Assembly: GCA_031180665.1 (NCBI GenBank)
Contig: JAPSLP010000008.1
Location: 104,848-168,847, forward strand
Length of the DNA stretch: 64,000 bases
Source: Cupriavidus sp.
Lineage (GTDB): Bacteria; Pseudomonadota; Gammaproteobacteria; Burkholderiales; Burkholderiaceae
Direction: 5' to 3'
The position numbers and the translations under genes were made by a program. Of this stretch, positions 1 to 8,678 are shown piece by piece. Numbering within the stretch: the first letter of the stretch is position 1; each line of letters begins with the position of its first letter. The notes under the pieces were generated by a model. The model was not told where the DNA came from, did no database searches, and saw only the letters and a list, made by a program, of their open reading frames with translations.

Positions 1-161
1 CAGTCATGGCCTGCCGCTGATGATTCCATCACCGGCGCGTGCACCGCAACAGGCCGCGTGGGCGTTGCCAAGCACCCGCCGGTCCGGCCGACAGCCTTCG
101 GCCACGCTGCCCTTGCCGCGCTGCACGCGCATCGCGTACCTGTTCCGCCTCGGAGAGAAAC

Positions 162-887
162 ATGGCCGGTCATTCCAAATGGGCCAATATCAAGCATAAG
201 AAAGCCGCCGCCGACGCCAAGCGCGGCAAGATCTGGACCCGCCTGATCAAGGAAATCACCGTCGCCGCCAAGCTCGGCGGCGCCGATGCCGATTCGAATC
301 CGCGCCTGCGGCTGGCCGTGGACAAGGCCATGGACGCCAACATGCCGAAGGACAACATCCAGCGCGCGATCCAGCGCGGCGTGGGCGGTCTGGAAGGCGC
401 CAGCTACGAGGAAATCCGCTACGAGGGCTACGGCCTGTCGGGCGCCGCGATCATCGTCGATTGCCTGACCGACAACCGCACCCGTACCGTGGCCGAAGTG
501 CGCCACGCCTTCTCCAAGCACGGCGGCAACATGGGCACCGAGGGTTCGGTGGCCTTCATGTTCACGCACTGCGGCCAGTTCCTGTTCGCCCCGGGCACGC
601 CCGAGGACAAGCTGATGGAGGCCGCGCTCGAGGCCGGTGCCGACGACGTCGTCACCCATGAGGACGGCTCGATCGAGGTCACTTGTCCGCCCAACGATTT
701 CGGCACCGTCAAGACGGCGCTGGAAGCGGCCGGCTTCAAGGCCGAAGTCGCCGATGTCGTGATGAAGCCGCAGAACGAGGTCAGTTTCACCGGCGACGAC
801 GCCGTCAAGATGCAGAAGCTGCTCGACGCGCTGGAAAACCTCGACGACGTGCAGGAAGTCTTCACCAACGCAGTGATCGAGGACTGA
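162..887 (+). CDS. yebC: YebC/TACO1 family protein
   Basis: This 241-residue protein belongs to the YebC/TACO1 family, cytoplasmic proteins described as DNA-binding regulators and, more recently, as translation factors that help ribosomes through difficult peptide stretches. The N-terminus carries the hallmark [14 protein letters not shown] and the length is normal for the family. An in-frame ATG exists at 39, but the 41 residues it would add look like translated leader. The ATG at 162 has a GGAGAG ribosome site just upstream and starts the conserved sequence. It is the first gene of a run of same-strand housekeeping genes. The upstream 161 bases hold no recognisable gene. Family assignment is secure; its exact role here is not shown by the sequence. 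Confidence 0.95.
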   Translation: MAGHSKWANIKHKKAAADAKRGKIWTRLIKEITVAAKLGGADADSNPRLRLAVDKAMDANMPKDNIQRAIQRGVGGLEGASYEEIRYEGYGLSGAAIIVDCLTDNRTRTVAEVRHAFSKHGGNMGTEGSVAFMFTHCGQFLFAPGTPEDKLMEAALEAGADDVVTHEDGSIEVTCPPNDFGTVKTALEAAGFKAEVADVVMKPQNEVSFTGDDAVKMQKLLDALENLDDVQEVFTNAVIED

Positions 888-981
888 GCCGGCACATCCG
901 CCTCTCCCCTCTCCCCGGCGGCCGTCGCGCAGGCTATGCGGCGGCCGCCCTCCCCAAAGCTTTATCTTCTGGCAGTGGATC

Positions 982-2250
982 ATGAAAGTATTGGTTGTCG
1001 GCTCGGGCGGACGTGAACACGCGCTGGCCTGGAAACTGGCCCAGTCGCCCAAGGTGCAGGTCGTCTACGTGGCGCCGGGCAACGGCGGCACGGCGCTGGA
1101 CAAGCGGCTGCAGAATGTCCCGGTCACCGATCCCGCGGCGCTGGCGGACTTCGCCCGCCAGGAGAGCGTGCATTTCACCGTGGTCGGTCCCGAGGCGCCG
1201 CTGGCGGCCGGCATCGTCGACGTGTTCCGCGCGCAGGGGCTGCGCATCTTCGGCCCGAGCAAGGCAGCCGCGCAGCTGGAGTCGTCGAAGGACTTCGCCA
1301 AGGCCTTCATGCACCGGCACCAGATTCCGACCGCCGCCTACCAGACCTTCGCCGACGCCGGCCAAGCGCACGCCTATATCGACGCGCAGGGCGCGCCGAT
1401 CGTGATCAAGGCCGATGGCCTCGCCGCGGGCAAGGGCGTGGTGGTCGCCACCACGTTGGAAGAGGCGCACGCAGCGGTCGACATGATGCTGGCCGACAAC
1501 AAGCTCGGCGATGCCGGCGCGCGCGTCGTCATCGAGGAATTCCTCGAGGGCGAGGAGGCAAGCTTCATCGTGATGGTCGACGGCGCCAACGTGCTGGCGC
1601 TGGCCACCAGCCAGGACCACAAGCGCCTGCTCGATGGCGACGCCGGCCCCAACACCGGTGGCATGGGCGCCTATTCGCCGGCGCCGGTGGTCACCCCTGC
1701 GCTGCATGCGCGCGTACTGCGCGAGATCATCATGCCGACCGTGCGCGGCATGGAGAAGGACGGCATCCCGTACACCGGCTTCCTGTACGCCGGCCTGATG
1801 ATCGACCGCGACGGCAATCCGAAGACGCTCGAATTCAACTGCCGCATGGGCGATCCCGAGACGCAGCCGATCATGGCGCGGCTCAAGACCGACCTGTTCG
1901 ACGTGATGGAGCACGCCGTCAACGGCCGGCTCGACGCGGTCGAGCTCGACTGGGATCGCCGCACCGCGCTGGGCGTGGTGATGGCCGCGCACGGCTACCC
2001 GGATGCGCCGCGCAAGGGCGACCTGATCACCGGCATCCCGGCCGAGACCGACGACAGCGTGACGTTCCACGCCGGCACCACGCTGGCCGACGGCAAGCTG
2101 CTGACCGCCGGCGGCCGCGTGCTGTGCGTGGTAGGCCTGGCCGATACCGTCAAGGCGGCGCAGCGCGCGGCCTATGCGGCGGCCCAGCAGATCCACTTCG
2201 ACGGCATGCAGTACCGCTCGGATATCGGATACCGCGCGATCAAGCGCTGA
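982..2250 (+). CDS. purD: Phosphoribosylamine--glycine ligase
   Basis: PurD (GAR synthetase) joins 5-phosphoribosylamine and glycine using ATP, the second step of de novo purine synthesis in the cytoplasm. The 422-residue length is typical. The N-terminal domain opens with MKVLVVGSGGREHALAW, the ATP-grasp region follows (residues about 100-300, with KADGLAAGKGVVVA and EFNCRMGDPETQ), and a C-terminal domain ends the protein. The ATG at 982 begins exactly where the family begins. It lies 94 bases after yebC; the gap is pyrimidine-rich (CTCTCCCC) with no obvious terminator. An imperfect GC-rich hairpin follows the stop codon. Confidence 0.97.
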   Translation: MKVLVVGSGGREHALAWKLAQSPKVQVVYVAPGNGGTALDKRLQNVPVTDPAALADFARQESVHFTVVGPEAPLAAGIVDVFRAQGLRIFGPSKAAAQLESSKDFAKAFMHRHQIPTAAYQTFADAGQAHAYIDAQGAPIVIKADGLAAGKGVVVATTLEEAHAAVDMMLADNKLGDAGARVVIEEFLEGEEASFIVMVDGANVLALATSQDHKRLLDGDAGPNTGGMGAYSPAPVVTPALHARVLREIIMPTVRGMEKDGIPYTGFLYAGLMIDRDGNPKTLEFNCRMGDPETQPIMARLKTDLFDVMEHAVNGRLDAVELDWDRRTALGVVMAAHGYPDAPRKGDLITGIPAETDDSVTFHAGTTLADGKLLTAGGRVLCVVGLADTVKAAQRAAYAAAQQIHFDGMQYRSDIGYRAIKR

Positions 2251-2268
2251 CGTCTTCGCGCGTCTTCT

Positions 2269-2302
2269 CCCCTCTTCCCGCCCTCTGCGCGGGAGAGAGG
2301 GG
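2269..2302 (+). terminator. GC-rich hairpin after purD
   Basis: CCCCTCT...CCCGC at 2269-2281 pairs with GCGGGAGAGAGGGG at 2289-2302, with one bulged base and a short loop. There is no T-run after it, so it may be an mRNA-stabilising or Rho-linked stem rather than a strong intrinsic terminator. Confidence 0.35.
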
Positions 2303-2366
2303 GAACACCCTCGCGGCACAAGCCACCTCGCGTGCCGGCCCCGCCGCACCATGACGGGGCAGCGGC

Positions 2367-2372
2367 TACAAT
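2367..2372 (+). promoter_or_regulatory. Putative -10 box of hemF (leaderless spacing)
   Basis: TACAAT preceded by CGGC ends eight bases before the preferred hemF ATG at 2380. A normal 6-8 base distance from -10 to +1 would start the transcript at the ATG itself. No good -35 box is visible. The same GGCTACAAT-type element recurs before tyrA and lapA in this window. Confidence 0.4.
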
Positions 2373-2379
2373 CCTGACC

Positions 2380-3297
2380 ATGCTGATGATCGATTCCCAG
2401 GCAGTGCGCGCCTATCTGCTGGACCTGCAAGACCGCATCACGGATGCCGTCGCCGCCATCGACGGGCAGCCGTTCGCCACCGATGCCTGGGAAAAACCGC
2501 CCACCGAGCGCCTGCGCGGCAGCGGCCGCACCCGCATCCTCGAAGGCGGCGCGGTGATGGAGCGGGCCGGCGTCGGCTTCTCGCACGTGCGCGGCGACGC
2601 GCTGCCGCCCTCGGCCAGCGCCAACCGGCCCGAACTGGCCGGGCGCGGCTTCGAGGCGATGGGCGTCTCGCTGGTGTTCCATCCGCGCAATCCCTACGTG
2701 CCCACGGTCCATATGAACGTGCGCTGCTTCCTGGCGGTGAAGGAAGGCGCCGAGCCCGTATGGTGGTTCGGCGGCGGCATGGACCTGACGCCGTACTACG
2801 GCAATGCCGACGACTGCCGGCATTTCCACGCCACCTGCAAGAGCGCACTCGATCCGTTCGGCGCCGAGCTCTATCCGCGCTTCAAGCGCTGGTGCGACGA
2901 GTACTTCTTCCTGAAGCATCGCGGCGAGGCGCGCGGCGTCGGCGGCGTGTTCTTCGACGACTTCTCCGCGCTCGGCTTCGACGACAGCTTCGCCATGATG
3001 CGTGCGGTCGGCGACGGCTTCCTGGACGCCTACCTGCCGATCCTGCAGGCGCGCAAGGACATCCCCTACGGTCCGCGCGAACGCGACTTCCAGGCCTATC
3101 GCCGCGGCCGCTATGTCGAATTCAACCTGGTGTTCGACCGCGGCACGCTGTTCGGCCTGCAATCGGGCGGCCGCACCGAATCGATTCTGATGTCGATGCC
3201 GCCGCAGGCCGCCTGGCGGTACGACTGGCAGCCCGAACCGGGCAGCGCCGAAGCGGCGCTGTACACCGACTTCCTGCCGGCGCGCGACTGGGTCTGA
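2380..3297 (+). CDS. hemF: Aerobic coproporphyrinogen III oxidase
   Basis: HemF is the oxygen-dependent enzyme that decarboxylates two propionates of coproporphyrinogen III to give protoporphyrinogen IX in heme synthesis. From the ATG at 2380 it has 305 residues, the usual size. The signature block containing [13 protein letters not shown] sits near residue 130, and later [13 protein letters not shown] and the [14 protein letters not shown] stretch are intact. An in-frame ATG at 2332 would add 16 unrelated residues, so I prefer 2380 ([18 protein letters not shown] matches the family start). No ribosome binding site precedes it; a TACAAT box sits immediately upstream. Only nine bases separate it from nadD. 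Confidence 0.95.
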   Translation: MLMIDSQAVRAYLLDLQDRITDAVAAIDGQPFATDAWEKPPTERLRGSGRTRILEGGAVMERAGVGFSHVRGDALPPSASANRPELAGRGFEAMGVSLVFHPRNPYVPTVHMNVRCFLAVKEGAEPVWWFGGGMDLTPYYGNADDCRHFHATCKSALDPFGAELYPRFKRWCDEYFFLKHRGEARGVGGVFFDDFSALGFDDSFAMMRAVGDGFLDAYLPILQARKDIPYGPRERDFQAYRRGRYVEFNLVFDRGTLFGLQSGGRTESILMSMPPQAAWRYDWQPEPGSAEAALYTDFLPARDWV

Positions 3298-3306
3298 ACC
3301 TTACCG

Positions 3307-4041
3307 ATGAACACCACCGCCCCCGCCGCCAGCGCGCCGATCCGGCCGGCTCAGGCCGACGAGCCGGATCCCGCCCGGCACGGCCGCCCCTACCGCCTCG
3401 GCATCCTGGGCGGCACCTTCGATCCGCCCCATGTCGGCCACCTGGCCCTGGCACGGCTGTGCATCGACCATCTGCAGCTGGACGAGCTGCTGTGGATTCC
3501 CACCGGCCAGTCGTGGCAGAAGGGCAACGACGTGACGCCGGCCGCCGACCGGCTGGCGATGACCGAGCTCGCGGCCGCGGCGCTGGCCGACGCGCCGGCG
3601 CGGGTCCACACCAGCCGCATGGAGGTCGATCGCGCCGGTCCCAGCTACACCATCGATACGGTGCGCCAGCTGCGCGAGCAGGTCGGCCCCGCGGCCTCGC
3701 TGGCCTGGCTGATGGGCGCCGACCAATTGCTGCGCCTGCACACCTGGCATGGCTGGGAAGATCTGTTGGGCTACGTCCACCTGTGCGTCGCGACCCGGCC
3801 CGGCTTCGCGCTGGACCAGCTCGACGGCCCGGTGCGCGACGCGCTGGCCCAGCGCCGCGCCGACGCGCACCTGATACAATCCACGCCCTCCGGCCGGATG
3901 TGGATCGACCAGACGCTCGCCGTCGACCTCTCCTCCACCGCCCTGCGCCAGCGCCTCGCCGCCGGCCAGCGCGCGGATGACCAACTCCCCCCGGGCGTGG
4001 CACACTACATCGCCACCCACGGACTCTATCGCCAGGACTGA
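3307..4041 (+). CDS. nadD: Nicotinate-nucleotide adenylyltransferase
   Basis: NadD adenylates nicotinate mononucleotide to deamido-NAD in NAD biosynthesis. The nucleotidyltransferase signature GGTFDPPHVGHL is at about residues 36-47 and the C-terminal SSTALR motif is present, so both ATP-binding motifs are complete. At 244 residues it is about 30 longer than usual because of a Pro/Ala-rich N-terminal segment before YRLGILGG. Either this is a genuine short extension or a later non-ATG start is used. It follows hemF by nine bases and precedes rsfS, a common nadD-rsfS-rlmH order that links NAD synthesis to ribosome maturation genes. Confidence 0.95.
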   Translation: MNTTAPAASAPIRPAQADEPDPARHGRPYRLGILGGTFDPPHVGHLALARLCIDHLQLDELLWIPTGQSWQKGNDVTPAADRLAMTELAAAALADAPARVHTSRMEVDRAGPSYTIDTVRQLREQVGPAASLAWLMGADQLLRLHTWHGWEDLLGYVHLCVATRPGFALDQLDGPVRDALAQRRADAHLIQSTPSGRMWIDQTLAVDLSSTALRQRLAAGQRADDQLPPGVAHYIATHGLYRQD

Positions 4042-4141
4042 GCAGGACCGTGGAACCGGGCCGGCCCTTAGCACTGGCCCGGGACGCGGCCACGGCCACC
4101 GATCCCTCGCTGACAAAATACAAGGGCACCACCAAGGCACC

Positions 4142-4948
4142 ATGGATATTCGCAAACTGCAACGCGCCATCGTCGATGGCCTCGAGGACGTCAAGGCACA
4201 GGACATCAAGGTGTTCGACACCACGCACCTGACCGAACTGTTCGACCGCGTGGTGATCGCCAGCGGCACCTCGAACCGGCAGACCAAGGCGCTGGCCGCC
4301 TCGGTACGCGACACCGTCAAGGAAGCCGGCGGCCACATCGTCGCGGTGGAAGGCATGGAGACCGGCGAATGGGTGCTGGTCGACTGCGGCGACGCGGTGG
4401 TGCATATCCTGCAGCCGCAGCTGCGCCAGTACTACAACCTGGAAGAGATCTGGGGCGACAAGCCGGTGCGGATCAAGCTGGGCACCGCCAAGGGGCTGGC
4501 CAAGGCCAGCGAGCCGATGGACGACGAGGACGCCGAAGAGAAGGCACCGCGCGCCCGCGCCACGCGCCGTGCCGTCGGCGAACGCCCGGCACTGGCCCGT
4601 CTGCCCGAAGGCATGAAGGAGCCGTCGCCGCCGATGGGTCACGAGGACACCGATCCGGACGCGATCGCCACGCAGCGCAAGCCGGTCGCGCGTCCCCGCA
4701 CCACCAGCAGCAGCGGCGCCGCGCCGGCGCGCAAGGCTGCGGCCCGCACGGGTACCGGCGGCGGTACCGGCGGCGCCCGCAAGGCCGCGACCAAGACCGC
4801 CGCCAAGACTGCCAGCAAGACCGCCACCAAGACGGCGGCCAAGACGGGAGCCGGCACCGGTACCCGTACCGCGGCCAGGACCACCGCCACGCGCAGCGCC
4901 GCCGCCAAGACCGCGGCACCGCGCAAGCGCGCCACCCGCTCGGCCTGA
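4142..4948 (+). CDS. rsfS: Ribosomal silencing factor RsfS with long basic tail
   Basis: RsfS binds ribosomal protein uL14 and blocks joining of the subunits, lowering translation in poor nutrient conditions. Residues 1 to about 118 are the whole conserved domain ([20 protein letters not shown], then [13 protein letters not shown] and the C-terminal [10 protein letters not shown] block). The protein is 268 residues, roughly twice the usual 105-130. The remaining 150 residues are low complexity: first an acidic DDEDAEEK patch, then Arg/Pro-rich sequence, then an Ala/Lys/Thr region ([16 protein letters not shown]) like histone H1 or AlgP-type tails. The ATG at 4142 starts the conserved domain. 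rlmH follows 31 bases later. Confidence 0.93.
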   Translation: MDIRKLQRAIVDGLEDVKAQDIKVFDTTHLTELFDRVVIASGTSNRQTKALAASVRDTVKEAGGHIVAVEGMETGEWVLVDCGDAVVHILQPQLRQYYNLEEIWGDKPVRIKLGTAKGLAKASEPMDDEDAEEKAPRARATRRAVGERPALARLPEGMKEPSPPMGHEDTDPDAIATQRKPVARPRTTSSSGAAPARKAAARTGTGGGTGGARKAATKTAAKTASKTATKTAAKTGAGTGTRTAARTTATRSAAAKTAAPRKRATRSA

Positions 4949-4979
4949 GCCGGGCCCGCTACCGCAGCAGCGCGTCGCC

Positions 4980-5450
4980 GTGCAGTTGCTGATCGTCGCG
5001 GTCGGACACAAGATGCCGGCCTGGATCGAGGCCGGCTTCGCCGCGTATGCCAAGCGCATGCCGCCGGAGCTGCGCATCGTGCTGCGCGAGATCAAGCCCG
5101 AGGCGCGCACCGCCAGCAATAACGCCGCGACCGTGATGCAGCGCGAGGCCGCGCGCATCGAGGCCGCGCTGCCGCGCCAGTGCCGCATCGTCGCGCTGGA
5201 CGAACGCGGCCGCGACCTGACCACGATGCAGCTCGCCGAGCAGCTGACCGGCTGGCAGCGCGAGGGCGGCGACGTCGCCTTCCTGATCGGCGGTGCGGAC
5301 GGGCTCGACCCGGCGCTGAAGGCGCGCGCGCAAACGCTGCTGCGGCTCTCCAGCCTGACCCTGCCGCATGGCATGGTGCGCGTGCTGCTGGCCGAGCAGT
5401 TGTACCGCGCCTGGACCGTCACGCAGAACCACCCTTACCATCGGGTCTGA
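4980..5450 (+). CDS. rlmH: 23S rRNA pseudouridine-1915 N3-methyltransferase
   Basis: RlmH is a SPOUT-class methyltransferase that uses S-adenosylmethionine to methylate pseudouridine 1915 in helix 69 of 23S rRNA, acting on assembled 70S ribosomes. The 156-residue length is exactly typical. The knotted C-terminal SAM site is visible as [13 protein letters not shown] and [18 protein letters not shown]. Translation begins at a GTG (4980), the only start that gives the family N-terminus [15 protein letters not shown]. It sits between rsfS and maf in the usual order, so it is probably cotranscribed with them. Confidence 0.96.
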   Translation: MQLLIVAVGHKMPAWIEAGFAAYAKRMPPELRIVLREIKPEARTASNNAATVMQREAARIEAALPRQCRIVALDERGRDLTTMQLAEQLTGWQREGGDVAFLIGGADGLDPALKARAQTLLRLSSLTLPHGMVRVLLAEQLYRAWTVTQNHPYHRV

Positions 5451-5520
5451 TCTGCGCTCGCCCGGTTTCGACCGTCGTCCCACCCTTGTTCCTGAGCGCG
5501 CCCGCCGCGCCCGTGCCACC

Positions 5521-6126
5521 GTGCTCCACGACGTCCTCTACCTCGCCTCCCAAAGCCCCCGCCGCCGCGAGCTGCTGACCCAGCTGGGCGTGTCCTACCA
5601 GCTGCTGCTGCCCGACGACGACGAAGACGCCGAGGCGCTCGAAGCGGTGCTGCCCGGCGAGACGCCGGACGACTACGTGCAGCGCGTGTGCGCACTGAAG
5701 GCCGAGGCCGCGCTGCGCCGCCGCGAGCGCCGTGCACTGCCCGACGCGCCGATCCTGACCTCCGACACCACGGTCTGCCTGGACGGCCGCATCCTGGGCA
5801 AGCCCGAGCATGCCGACGACGCCGCGGCAATGCTGGCGGCGCTGTCCGGCACCACGCATCGCGTGCTGACCGCGGTGACCGTGGTCTCGACCCTCGGCGC
5901 GCACCATGCGCTGTCGATCTCCGAGGTCACCTTCCGTGCGATGCGCGAGGACGAGATCGCGCGCTACGTGGCCAGCGGCGAGCCGCTCGGCAAGGCCGGG
6001 GCGTATGGCATCCAGGGCCGCGCCGCCGAGTTCGTGCAGCGGATCGCCGGGAGCTATTCGGGTATCATGGGCCTGCCCTTGTTCGAGACGGCAGCGCTGT
6101 TGCGACAGGCCGGTCTGCGCTTCTGA
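5521..6126 (+). CDS. maf: Maf-family dTTP/UTP pyrophosphatase (YhdE type)
   Basis: Maf proteins hydrolyse non-canonical or surplus nucleoside triphosphates. The conserved [10 protein letters not shown] near the N-terminus, the [15 protein letters not shown] block and the C-terminal [15 protein letters not shown] are all present, and the KAGAYGIQG form matches the YhdE (dTTP/UTP) branch rather than the YceF (m7GTP) branch. The start is probably the GTG at 5521, giving 201 residues. A reading frame open from 5368 adds 51 residues that overlap rlmH and are not family-like. It is followed by rng, an order conserved in many proteobacteria. Confidence 0.92.
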   Translation: MLHDVLYLASQSPRRRELLTQLGVSYQLLLPDDDEDAEALEAVLPGETPDDYVQRVCALKAEAALRRRERRALPDAPILTSDTTVCLDGRILGKPEHADDAAAMLAALSGTTHRVLTAVTVVSTLGAHHALSISEVTFRAMREDEIARYVASGEPLGKAGAYGIQGRAAEFVQRIAGSYSGIMGLPLFETAALLRQAGLRF

Positions 6127-6263
6127 AGCGCACCGCCGCGCAAAGCCGATCATGCCGCCGCCTGGCCCCGCCCACGGCGCCGCCCGGCATTCAGGGGACC
6201 AACCTGCTCCGCGACGGACGACCGTCGACGGAGCCAGCCAGCCGGCGACGGATCGCACACAAC

Positions 6264-7727
6264 ATGACCGAAGACATCCTCGTCAATATCACCCCGCAGG
6301 AAACGCGCGTGGCCATCGTGCAGCAGGCCGCGGTACAGGAGCTTCATGTCGAGCGCACGCTGACACGCGGGCTGGTCGGCAATATCTATCTGGGCAAGGT
6401 GGTACGCGTGCTGCCCGGCATGCAATCGGCCTTCATCGACATCGGGCTGGAGCGGGCCGCCTTTCTGCACGTCGCCGATATCTGGCATCGGCGCGAACCG
6501 GACCGCAACGGCAGCACGCAACTGGCGATCGAGAAAACGCTGTTCGAAGGCCAGGCGCTGATGGTGCAGGTGATCAAGGACCCGATCGGCACTAAAGGCG
6601 CGCGGCTCTCGACCCAGGTCAGCATCGCCGGACGCACGCTGGTCTATCTGCCGCAGGATCCCCATATCGGCATCTCGCAGCGGATCGAAGGCGAGGTCGA
6701 TCGCGAGGCGCTGCGGGCCCGCGTGCAGGGGCTGGTGCCCGAAGAGGAACGCGGCGGCTTCATCGTGCGCACCATTGCCGAGGAGGCCACCGACGAGGAG
6801 CTGGGCAACGACATCGCCTACCTGCGCAAGATCTGGGGCGCGATCCGGCTCAACGCCACCACGCTGCCGGCGCCCAGCCTGCTGTACCAGGATCTGAGCC
6901 TGGCCCAGCGCGTGCTGCGCGACTTCGTCAACGACGCCACCGGCGTGATCCAGGTCGATTCGCGCGAGAACTACCAGAAGCTGGTCGAGTTCGCGCAGGA
7001 ATACACGCCGGCGGTGCTGTCTCGACTGTCGCACTACACCGGCGAGCGGCCCATCTTCGACCTGTTCAATATCGACGCCGAAATCGAGCGCGCGCTGTCG
7101 CGGCGCGTCGACCTGAAGTCCGGCGGGTATCTGATGATCGACCAGACCGAGGCGATGACGACGATCGACGTCAACACCGGCGGCTATGTCGGCGCGCGCA
7201 ATTTCGACGACACGATCTTCAAGACCAACCTGGAGGCGGCGCACACGATCGCGCGCCAGCTGCGCCTGCGCAATCTGGGCGGCATCATCATCATCGACTT
7301 CATCGACATGGAGAACGCGGAGCACCGCGACGCGGTGCTGTCGGAACTGAAGCGTGCGCTTGCGCGCGACCGTACCCGCATCACCGTCAACGGTTTCTCG
7401 CAGTTGGGCCTGGTCGAAATGACGCGCAAGCGCACGCGCGAATCGCTGGCGCACGTGCTGTGCGAGCAGTGCCCGGTGTGCCAGGGCAAGGGCCAGGTCA
7501 AGACGCCGCGCACGGTCTGCTACGAGATCCTGCGCGAGATCATGCGGGAGTCGCGGCAGTTCAATCCGCGCGAGTTCCGCATCCTGGCCTCGCAGGAGGT
7601 GATCGACCTCTTCCTCGAAGAGGAAAGCCAGCATATGGCGATGCTGGGCGACTTCATTGGCAAGCCAATTTCGCTGCAGGTCGAATCGACCTTCCATCAG
7701 GAGCAGTACGACATCATCCTGATGTAA
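6264..7727 (+). CDS. rng: Ribonuclease G
   Basis: RNase G is an endoribonuclease that matures the 5' end of 16S rRNA and degrades some mRNAs. The 487-residue length matches E. coli RNase G (489). An S1-like domain lies around residues 35-130. The catalytic DNase I-like region holds the metal-binding aspartates in TIDVNTGGYVG and IIIIDFIDMEN, and the zinc-link cysteines appear as CEQCPVCQGKG near residue 410. The ATG at 6264 (MTEDILVNITPQETRVA) is the family start; an earlier in-frame ATG would run back through maf. It lacks the long C-terminal scaffold of RNase E. It closes the same-strand housekeeping run. Confidence 0.95.
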   Translation: MTEDILVNITPQETRVAIVQQAAVQELHVERTLTRGLVGNIYLGKVVRVLPGMQSAFIDIGLERAAFLHVADIWHRREPDRNGSTQLAIEKTLFEGQALMVQVIKDPIGTKGARLSTQVSIAGRTLVYLPQDPHIGISQRIEGEVDREALRARVQGLVPEEERGGFIVRTIAEEATDEELGNDIAYLRKIWGAIRLNATTLPAPSLLYQDLSLAQRVLRDFVNDATGVIQVDSRENYQKLVEFAQEYTPAVLSRLSHYTGERPIFDLFNIDAEIERALSRRVDLKSGGYLMIDQTEAMTTIDVNTGGYVGARNFDDTIFKTNLEAAHTIARQLRLRNLGGIIIIDFIDMENAEHRDAVLSELKRALARDRTRITVNGFSQLGLVEMTRKRTRESLAHVLCEQCPVCQGKGQVKTPRTVCYEILREIMRESRQFNPREFRILASQEVIDLFLEEESQHMAMLGDFIGKPISLQVESTFHQEQYDIILM

Positions 7728-7777
7728 GGGCCCTGCCGCCGCCGGCCGTGGGCTCGGGGGAAGAGACAGCCGGCAAG

Positions 7778-7861
7778 GCCGTTATTCGCGCCGTTACTTG
7801 CGCCGTCACATGCGCCAACACTTATGCCATCACTTACGCGATGACTGGCGCCATATTATTC
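7778..7861. repeat. Seven degenerate 12-bp tandem repeats
   Basis: Seven consecutive 12-base units each begin with GCC (one GCG) and continue as variants of GCCGTTACTTGC: units start at 7778, 7790, 7802, 7814, 7826, 7838 and 7850. They lie just after rng. The stop codon of the minus-strand membrane protein gene falls inside the last unit. Read on the plus strand the units would encode Ala-Val/Ile-Thr-Cys/Tyr-like tetrapeptides, but no supported gene uses that frame. Confidence 0.7.
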
Positions 7862-8344
7862 GGCACGACCGCCAGCCTCATGGCGAGCGTCTTCGCGCAG
7901 CTGCATGGATTTGGCGATCAGCCCGGCCACCACAGTGCCGCCAATCACTACGCCGGCCAGGATCATCGCCGGGATCAGCCCTCCGCTCAAGGCCATCACC
8001 GCCGTACCCACGATCGTCCCTGAGACACCGACCGCGATCATCGTGCGTTGTGGCATGCGGCCCGCAATGCGCCGTGCCTGCCGAACCAGCGGCGACAGCG
8101 CTTTGTGCAGACTGGCTGCAAGCCGCCCTGCTGCCTTTGAGGGCGCGGCCGACGGCGACGCCGCTTGATTCTGATGATGCTGGGGCGCGTGGACGTTCGC
8201 GTCCGCCGACCGCAGCCGGCATCGCTCGCCCCAACCGAGGCTGCCTGCGCCGGCAGTGGTTTGCGCCGACGTCGTCGGGCCCGCTGGCACACTTGTCTGC
8301 GATACGTGAGCGGAAGTGCCGCTGGTACGGGAGGTGTATGGCAT
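7856..8344 (-). CDS. Hypothetical protein with C-terminal membrane segment
   Basis: I do not recognise a family. From the ATG at 8344 the product has 162 residues. A GGAAAG ribosome site lies about six bases upstream on the minus strand, which is why I prefer this start to an in-frame ATG at 8428. Residues 1-90 are Ser/Thr/Ala/Gln-rich and probably disordered. A basic patch follows (RQARRIAGR), then a hydrophobic Gly-rich stretch of about 45 residues (SGTIVGTAVMALSGGLIPAM, then ILAGVVIGGTVVAGLI) that could be two short membrane helices, and a charged tail (MQLREDARHEAGGRAE). It converges on rng. Codon use is compatible with a real gene but evidence is moderate. Confidence 0.55.
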   Translation of the reverse strand: MPYTSRTSGTSAHVSQTSVPAGPTTSAQTTAGAGSLGWGERCRLRSADANVHAPQHHQNQAASPSAAPSKAAGRLAASLHKALSPLVRQARRIAGRMPQRTMIAVGVSGTIVGTAVMALSGGLIPAMILAGVVIGGTVVAGLIAKSMQLREDARHEAGGRAE

Positions 8345-8678
8345 GTTGACTTTCCAGGTAAAACTTGTTCTGAGGTGATTTAGCCAGACCGCCGATCGCC
8401 GGGATACACCAGGAGAGATCGCGTTCATTGCCTATCGGAGGCACGCTCAGCCTGTCTGGGCGCACGGTTCGTCCGCCGCGGCACGCAGCTTCGCAGCATG
8501 TCCGCGTCATTGCTTTCGCAAATACCCAGCCGTATGGAAATTCGGAAACGATCCGCCCATTGACGTGGCGCACCGTCGCCGCGGCGCTCAGGGTCAGACC
8601 GCATGACCATTGCCGCGCGATCCGCTATAACAAATGAGAAGGCGCACGCCCCAGGGGGCGCGGCAGTGGGAGCGGACG
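8345..8678. other. Divergent intergenic region, no gene seen
   Basis: These 334 bases separate the minus-strand membrane protein from the plus-strand lipoprotein. Open frames across it look like GC-driven noise. It is less GC-rich than its surroundings near 8345-8380 and 8510-8560, and it contains a plausible promoter for the lipoprotein (8603-8631). Confidence 0.5.
8603..8631 (+). promoter_or_regulatory. Putative promoter of lipoprotein gene
   Basis: ATGACC (-35-like) at 8603-8608, 17 bases of spacer and TATAAC (-10) at 8626-8631. The expected start of transcription is about 40 bases before the ATG at 8679. Confidence 0.45.

Noticed and set aside
934..3162. Very long open frames antisense to purD and hemF
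   Set aside because: GC-rich DNA gives long stop-free shadows opposite real genes; the translated sequences are His/Arg/Ala/Gly-rich with no family features.
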